A model generated the notes under the pieces. The model was not told the origin of the DNA. It ran no database searches and was given only the letters and a program-made list of their open reading frames with translations. A stretch of 64,000 nt of DNA, from NCBI GenBank assembly GCA_032718475.1, contig JAUCBJ010009012.1:1-64000 (forward strand), read 5' to 3'. Position numbers and translations under genes: made by a program. This document shows positions 59,377 to 64,000 of this stretch, piece by piece. Source of the stretch: Nemertoderma westbladi. Lineage: Eukaryota > Xenacoelomorpha > Nemertodermatida > Nemertodermatidae. How positions within the stretch are numbered: position 1 is the stretch's first letter; every line of letters starts with the position of its first letter.

Positions 59377-60636
59377 ATGACGGAGTTGATAGAAGATGAT
59401 CTTGGTATTAGGGAGCGATATACTCTACCTTTACAAGCATTTGTGGATAGCTTGATACGCGGTGAAGCCGATCCAACCATTACAGAGGACGATGGTCATT
59501 ATATCGAACCGCCGATGTCCCAAGAGCAACTTATGCGTGAATTGGACTATCGAAAATTCACCGCTCGCTATACGAATCGTAATGGTACGTATATGGACTT
59601 CTTAACTACCGGCCATCCTATCGATTTACATGATACGGACGATGTAGACACAGAAAGGGAAATGGTTCTATTTAAATATCATACCCAGCGGAGTCGTAAC
59701 GATAAACCGAGAATAGAACATGAAAATTCTATTCGTAACAGACTGGAAAGAGAAAACGTTGAAGAACCGGATAAACGCATCGACTTCAACGACTACCTGG
59801 AATTTTTGAGAGAAACTTATCTCAACATCGCCAGTCAGCAGAACCTAGAGACTCGATATCCTCAAGGTATACATCATGACCCTATGGTAGAACTCAAACG
59901 GCTCTATTTCACTATGATGTATTTTACCGCCGATCGTCCACTACCTGTTATCCCGGATAGTTTTGAACAAATGGAAGAATATTGCAAAACTGGAGAACGA
60001 TCACCCGCGTTTCCCCTGCAGGACGTGCGTCTTTGGTATTATTGTGACGAATGCCCTAGACCCAACCAACAAACTGAAAGACATAAACATCCGCGGAGAC
60101 GTTGCGCTAAACACAGCTTTACGCGTTATACTTACGGGAGTTTCGAGCGAAACCTGTTCGACGTATCACCCACGATCGCTCGTCTTAAACGATCACTAAA
60201 TAAACCTATGATCAGAGTTCCGGAATACTCGGTCAGGCCTCCTCATTCCCTAGTGAGACCTCAAACTCTTGATCCTAACAGTATCACTGATCCTCCCGAA
60301 CTATATTCCCTGTTCAAAGACTTAGTGTTACCCGAACAATTAATCGGTGGTGCTCCGGTAGTGGGTTCATTAGACATTCGCCCATCCTACTTAGCCGGAT
60401 TGGGACGCGGGCAGCTAATATCGCCATTTGATCCTTACAATCGTCCAGGATTAAACCCGATGCAACCCGCCACGGAAGTCGAGGAGAGCGTTATAAGAAA
60501 CGCTTTAGACGCCATTCGACAGAAGATCGGAAAGGGAACACAAGATTGTTTAGAGAAACGTAAATTACAACAACAAGTCCAATCGGTGAAGGAGTTAGCC
60601 TTGCCACAGTTCGATAGAGAAATCCAAAACCTCTAG
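59377..60636 (+). CDS. Retrotransposon 3' frame, module A (ends at amber TAG)
   Basis: 419 codons from ATG (in-frame TAA at 59359-59361 upstream) to TAG at 60634-60636. No family is recognised. The protein is acidic and Arg-rich, with a possible C-x2-C pair and Cys/His cluster at about residues 224-247 (YYCDECPRPNQQ, then RRRCAKH). There is no signal peptide or membrane segment, so it is not an obvious envelope protein. The frame stays open past the TAG into module B. Its start, EDDLGIRERYTLPLQAFVD, resembles the sequence directly after that TAG. It is probably translated from a spliced or internal message. Confidence 0.75.
   Translation: MTELIEDDLGIRERYTLPLQAFVDSLIRGEADPTITEDDGHYIEPPMSQEQLMRELDYRKFTARYTNRNGTYMDFLTTGHPIDLHDTDDVDTEREMVLFKYHTQRSRNDKPRIEHENSIRNRLERENVEEPDKRIDFNDYLEFLRETYLNIASQQNLETRYPQGIHHDPMVELKRLYFTMMYFTADRPLPVIPDSFEQMEEYCKTGERSPAFPLQDVRLWYYCDECPRPNQQTERHKHPRRRCAKHSFTRYTYGSFERNLFDVSPTIARLKRSLNKPMIRVPEYSVRPPHSLVRPQTLDPNSITDPPELYSLFKDLVLPEQLIGGAPVVGSLDIRPSYLAGLGRGQLISPFDPYNRPGLNPMQPATEVEESVIRNALDAIRQKIGKGTQDCLEKRKLQQQVQSVKELALPQFDREIQNL
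60634..60636 (+). other. In-frame amber codon 1
   Basis: TAG in context CTC TAG GAG, dividing modules A and B. The frame is open for 423 codons afterwards. Confidence 0.85.
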
Positions 60637-61905
60637 GAGGACATCGAGCTTGGACGCACATATTCTCTACAAGAGTTTTTAGATGAACGCTTACAGAGAC
60701 AAGCGGAAGAAAATCTACTCGAGGAGAAACACACGAAAATGGACGAGAGAGAAGAAGCCGCTTTAGCCCAACCTGAAGCTCAAATCCTTATGACAGATCT
60801 CTACTCTAAAACCGTCCGTCATCCCTCGATGATTCCACATTTCGGAGATAAACTCTTCGCGACGATACAACCTCAACCGGTTGATATCAGTACAGGATCG
60901 CAAAATCTTATCGCTGACGCCCCTATGTTACAGCGTCCGCCAATCGAGGCCGCTCGTGTTGACGGTATACTCGTTGAACCTCCGGACAATCGAGCGGATC
61001 TTGTCCGTCGTATGGTACACGATGTCAACATACGCGCTAGACCTTTACAGAACTCGTTTTATGGGATTAAAGACCACCCTTATTATGTTAATCTGACTCA
61101 ATATTATATGGTAAAACCAGAAGACCTGACGCATAAGTTAAAGTTTCTACCACTAATAAATCCTCTAGACGTTGTCGAACTCGAACAATTGCAGAAACAT
61201 CTGGATCAGTTAGTAAAGGTAAACTCATTTAGAAAACCATATAACATTTCTCGAATCGAGAAGGATATAGAACCTCCTTATAATCTCGATGGATTTATTA
61301 AAACTCGATTAGTCCATTGGAATCTAGATGTATTATTTGAAGAAGAGAAAATACAAAGATATGGAAATGTGGAGACGTATACCACTCGGCACATGAAGTA
61401 TAGTGATCTCCCTGACGCTAACCAATGCACCACCTTGTGGCATCCAGTAGGGATGACCCTAGAGAACGCCACCAAGGAGTGGAATGAAACTCTTAATGTT
61501 ATTGAGATGTATGGAGTTGTCACCTATGATAATGAAGGTAGCGTTCCTGTCGGAGAACTAGGAACTACGCGCATGATCCACATATGCGGATTAGCTGGTT
61601 CTACCCACATGTTTACTCGAGCGTGTTCCGACGTGATTGATTATTCCTTTGAAACTCTCACCGAAACACAAAAGAATCTCCGACATGGACAATTCGAACT
61701 CGCGCAGCGTTACGTCATTGACACCGAACGCAAACCGGCCATGGGTATCGATGGATCGATGTTACCCCAGCCCGTACTCGAGATGTTGTTCAACGAAAGA
61801 ATCCTTAAAATCGGCTCAGCTGTTTATGGAGATCTCCAAAACGACTTTCGGAATATGGAAAATATCCCATATCCTTTCGTGGATACGCAGCTGATTGCTC
61901 CCTAG
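60637..61905 (+). CDS. Retrotransposon 3' frame, module B (between two ambers)
   Basis: 422 codons in the same frame as module A, from just after TAG 60634-60636 to TAG 61903-61905. The first in-frame ATG is at 60739, giving 388 residues if translation starts there. It opens EDIELGRTYSLQEFLDERL, similar to the start of module A. No known domain is recognised and no membrane segment is seen. Context CTC TAG GAG before it and CCC TAG GCA after it. Either a readthrough extension of A or a separate protein. Confidence 0.7.
   Translation, partial: EDIELGRTYSLQEFLDERLQRQAEENLLEEKHTKMDEREEAALAQPEAQILMTDLYSKTVRHPSMIPHFGDKLFATIQPQPVDISTGSQNLIADAPMLQRPPIEAARVDGILVEPPDNRADLVRRMVHDVNIRARPLQNSFYGIKDHPYYVNLTQYYMVKPEDLTHKLKFLPLINPLDVVELEQLQKHLDQLVKVNSFRKPYNISRIEKDIEPPYNLDGFIKTRLVHWNLDVLFEEEKIQRYGNVETYTTRHMKYSDLPDANQCTTLWHPVGMTLENATKEWNETLNVIEMYGVVTYDNEGSVPVGELGTTRMIHICGLAGSTHMFTRACSDVIDYSFETLTETQKNLRHGQFELAQRYVIDTERKPAMGIDGSMLPQPVLEMLFNERILKIGSAVYGDLQNDFRNMENIPYPFVDTQLIAP
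61903..61905 (+). other. In-frame amber codon 2
   Basis: TAG in context CCC TAG GCA, dividing modules B and C. The frame is open for 574 codons afterwards. Confidence 0.85.
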
Positions 61906-63630
61906 GCAGAAGGTCGAGGTTTCTTCCGCACCTTGTATGCTAATACGTCTAGCAACATTACAAAGGTGCAACGAACTTCCATCGGACATCTTGCCTTTCA
62001 GGAATACGGATGGAATTTTAAGGTCGGAAATCCCATCAACTATCAACAAGTATACGGAGACCATTATTCTCGATTATACTTTGATGGACCATTGACCGCA
62101 CCTGGTGCCGTGTATAGCTTCATGAGTGTTCCACTCCGTCCCTCCTTAGCTATCTACACGATCTTTGAAAACACCGCACTTGCCGGTTGGCTAGCCGATG
62201 TGTGCAGTTGTACTATACGCGCCCATCCATTAATACTTGGGACCAAGCTCGCTAAGCTAGATGAACATAATAAATTCATCCGCTTCGAATGTTTCCGGCG
62301 ATTTTTAACCCCGTTCCGCAACGTGGATAGCCAATTTAAAGACCGCGCTTTGACTAAGCTCAGCCTAAGAAGCTCAGCTGCAGAGAAGTTAGATAGCGCT
62401 GGATTTGCCATTTTCAAAGAGATTTGTATATCGAACTTACACTCCTCTGTTATACAAAGACCTCGAATCCCCACAGGTTATTCTGTCGTGGAAATTCAGA
62501 CAATAGGTCCACTTGAAGAGACAGACACGCCCACCTCAGCTATGCACTGGGAAGACGAACCAATATGTCTAGAATCTGAGGAGATTCAGCCTATCGCGCC
62601 CCGGAACAGCGACAACGATTACATCCTAGAATGGTATCAAGGTCCACAGTGTCTCACTGCGTACGATTATCGACATGCCAACTATGTTTCTAGGCAACGT
62701 TGTCGGTTATGCGCATCGAGAGACCATGTTACGCCCATGGACACAAACGTCCGCTGTTCCTATTTCCAAGAACAACCGACGATGGAAATTTATTGCGCAT
62801 ATTGCAGACTCAATAACTTGCATATTTTTGCGGTTTGCCCTCAATTTATGACTCAATGTCACCATTGTCAACTAAAGGGACACGCCAGTTTCGATTGCCC
62901 TTTTAATCACGATTTGGAAAGCGTAGATGAAATGATCACACTACGTTACATCAGAGCTTGGGAAGCGAACGCTGATTTACATTGTGATTCGCGCCATCGC
63001 TTTTATCCTGGACGCGCTTACGAAGGAGTTTATGCGTTCCATCCTTATCTATTCGCTTCTGTCGAACAGAAATCACGCATATCGAGTTACGAACTACTGA
63101 AGCGCGTCGGAGAATGTATTCCAACCAAATTCGTACGCAAATTTCTCAGGAGTGTTAATCCTAGCGACCTTCATTCCTATAACTTAATCAATTATATCCG
63201 TCAGGATCTGGACTATGGAGACTTATTTGTTAACTCACACCCCGAGTTACAGGAAGTATATCGACGGCCTTACGAATACCGAGCCCGCGAACGCGAGTTG
63301 GAAAGAACCATTAAACCCAGGAGGTTTCTGACTGCCTATGGTCCACCCACGGCTCTCGTTCAGACCACTCGTAAAGGACCCGTAAGAGCGGCTGTCCTAA
63401 AACGCGCTCTCAAGGCCGTTAGACCCCTCTCCCCCGACGTTGATGTCAATCAACCCGGTACTTCGACTGGCGGATACACCGACCATAATCCTACACCCTC
63501 TGATGCAATCATATTGCACCCTTCACCCAGGAGTTATAGCCCTCCTTGTAAAGTGGCTCGCCCCAAAGAGAAAAGGACTCTGGCCAGCTTTAAAAAACTG
63601 CGTAAACGCCGTCCACGCAAGAAAGACTAA
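61906..63630 (+). CDS. Retrotransposon 3' frame, module C with zinc knuckle and basic tail
   Basis: 574 codons in the same frame, ending TAA. There is no in-frame ATG until 62122, 217 bases after the amber, which favours readthrough over independent initiation. A cysteine-rich region at 62698-62910 includes CRLCASRDH, CAYCRLNNLH and a canonical CCHC knuckle, CHHCQLKGHASFDC, near 62857-62898. The C-terminus is strongly basic (KEKRTLASFKKLRKRRPRKK). These suggest nucleic-acid binding, as in a nucleocapsid. No relation to known envelope proteins was seen. Function unknown. Confidence 0.75.
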   Translation, partial: AEGRGFFRTLYANTSSNITKVQRTSIGHLAFQEYGWNFKVGNPINYQQVYGDHYSRLYFDGPLTAPGAVYSFMSVPLRPSLAIYTIFENTALAGWLADVCSCTIRAHPLILGTKLAKLDEHNKFIRFECFRRFLTPFRNVDSQFKDRALTKLSLRSSAAEKLDSAGFAIFKEICISNLHSSVIQRPRIPTGYSVVEIQTIGPLEETDTPTSAMHWEDEPICLESEEIQPIAPRNSDNDYILEWYQGPQCLTAYDYRHANYVSRQRCRLCASRDHVTPMDTNVRCSYFQEQPTMEIYCAYCRLNNLHIFAVCPQFMTQCHHCQLKGHASFDCPFNHDLESVDEMITLRYIRAWEANADLHCDSRHRFYPGRAYEGVYAFHPYLFASVEQKSRISSYELLKRVGECIPTKFVRKFLRSVNPSDLHSYNLINYIRQDLDYGDLFVNSHPELQEVYRRPYEYRARERELERTIKPRRFLTAYGPPTALVQTTRKGPVRAAVLKRALKAVRPLSPDVDVNQPGTSTGGYTDHNPTPSDAIILHPSPRSYSPPCKVARPKEKRTLASFKKLRKRRPRKKD

Positions 63631-63699
63631 CTGTTTAGAGTATTTACGTATATTAGAAACTGTGATTTTTGTATATTTATAGACTTGAATCCCATTTTC

Positions 63700-63708
63700 T
63701 GGGAGCGG
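63700..63708 (+). promoter_or_regulatory. Possible polypurine tract
   Basis: TGGGAGCGG directly before the 3' LTR start. It is short and has one pyrimidine inside, but it is in the correct position for plus-strand priming. Confidence 0.45.
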
Positions 63709-64000
63709 TGTAAAAGCTTTTGCGGATATAATCAGTCCCCCTGCCCGCAAAGTACCGTTGTAGGTGTTTTAACGGACATAAAAGTCATTCTTCTATATGT
63801 GTGCTTTGGCGGACATGGCAAGGCACAAAACCCGCAATGCGTCAAATACTCTAGCACAGTGTAGCCTTGATGATTCAGATTACGACATCTAACAGCTGGT
63901 TGCTGGCATGGAAACGGCCATTGGACACATGGTTCTTTGTTTAGCTTAACAGCCAATCAGGGCGATTTTTACTGTCGATGTGGAGATATTCTACAGATCG
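63709..64000 (+). repeat. 3' LTR, truncated by window end
   Basis: Starts TGTAAAAGCTTTTGCGG and matches 46430-46721 without a difference. Continues beyond the window. Confidence 0.93.

Larger units (their letters stand above)
46430..64000 (+). mobile_element. BEL/Pao LTR retrotransposon with an extra 3' coding region
   Basis: The 292 bases from 63709 to the window end are identical to 46430-46721, both starting TGTAAAAGCTTTTGCGG, so these are the 5' parts of two LTRs. Between them lie a 2653-codon gag-pol of BEL/Pao type and a second, amber-interrupted 1417-codon frame. The internal length from LTR start to LTR start is 17,279 bp, long for the group. LTR identity implies a recent insertion. 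The right LTR and target duplication are cut off by the window, so total length and LTR length are unknown. No confident primer-binding site was found. Confidence 0.93.

Noticed and set aside
59377-63630. Envelope gene of a retrovirus-like element
   Set aside because: No signal peptide, transmembrane segment or glycoprotein-like features were seen.

Overview
The window is animal nuclear DNA, most likely from an invertebrate. It has a spliced mitochondrial aconitase gene with an animal-like protein, a BEL/Pao LTR retrotransposon (a metazoan group), tRNA-like SINE heads, a degraded LINE, a TIR DNA transposon, and about 27 kb of minisatellite. I cannot name the species; a mollusc or crustacean is a guess.

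Layout. 1-25726: a 29-bp satellite array interrupted at 346-5923 by a foldback-type transposon with terminal inverted repeats (TIRs) and a 4-bp target duplication. 25870-37034, minus strand: the 5' four coding exons of mitochondrial aconitase (ACO2). Exon 4 (25870-26052) lies alone between two satellites and was found by reading the reverse strand. The intron between exons 3 and 4 is a 28-bp minisatellite almost from splice site to splice site. The following intron begins 145 bp before the 29-bp satellite, which fills the rest of the left side. The last roughly 190 residues of aconitase are not in the window. 37440-38480: decayed LINE reverse transcriptase broken by poly-G and poly-C runs. About 39310-44211: a candidate DNA transposon with inverted-repeat ends, a cluster of short hairpins, and an intronless 864-residue protein that looks like an XPG/FEN1-type nuclease with a C-terminal CXC zinc domain. 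44464-45866: SINE-like sequence and a 63/68-bp minisatellite. 46430-64000: a young BEL/Pao retrotransposon of at least 17.5 kb, cut by the window end inside its 3' LTR.

The most unusual object is the 3' part of that retrotransposon. After a complete 2653-codon gag-pol frame it carries another 1417-codon frame (59377-63630), broken only by two in-frame TAG codons, each followed by G. It has no recognisable envelope features but has a CCHC zinc knuckle and a basic tail. The first 292 bases of the two LTRs are identical, so the element looks recent, and suppression of the two amber codons is a testable explanation.

Limits: all domain calls come from reading motifs by eye; no database search, alignment program or folding program was run. 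Array copy numbers are estimates from length, and assembly errors inside the satellites cannot be excluded.
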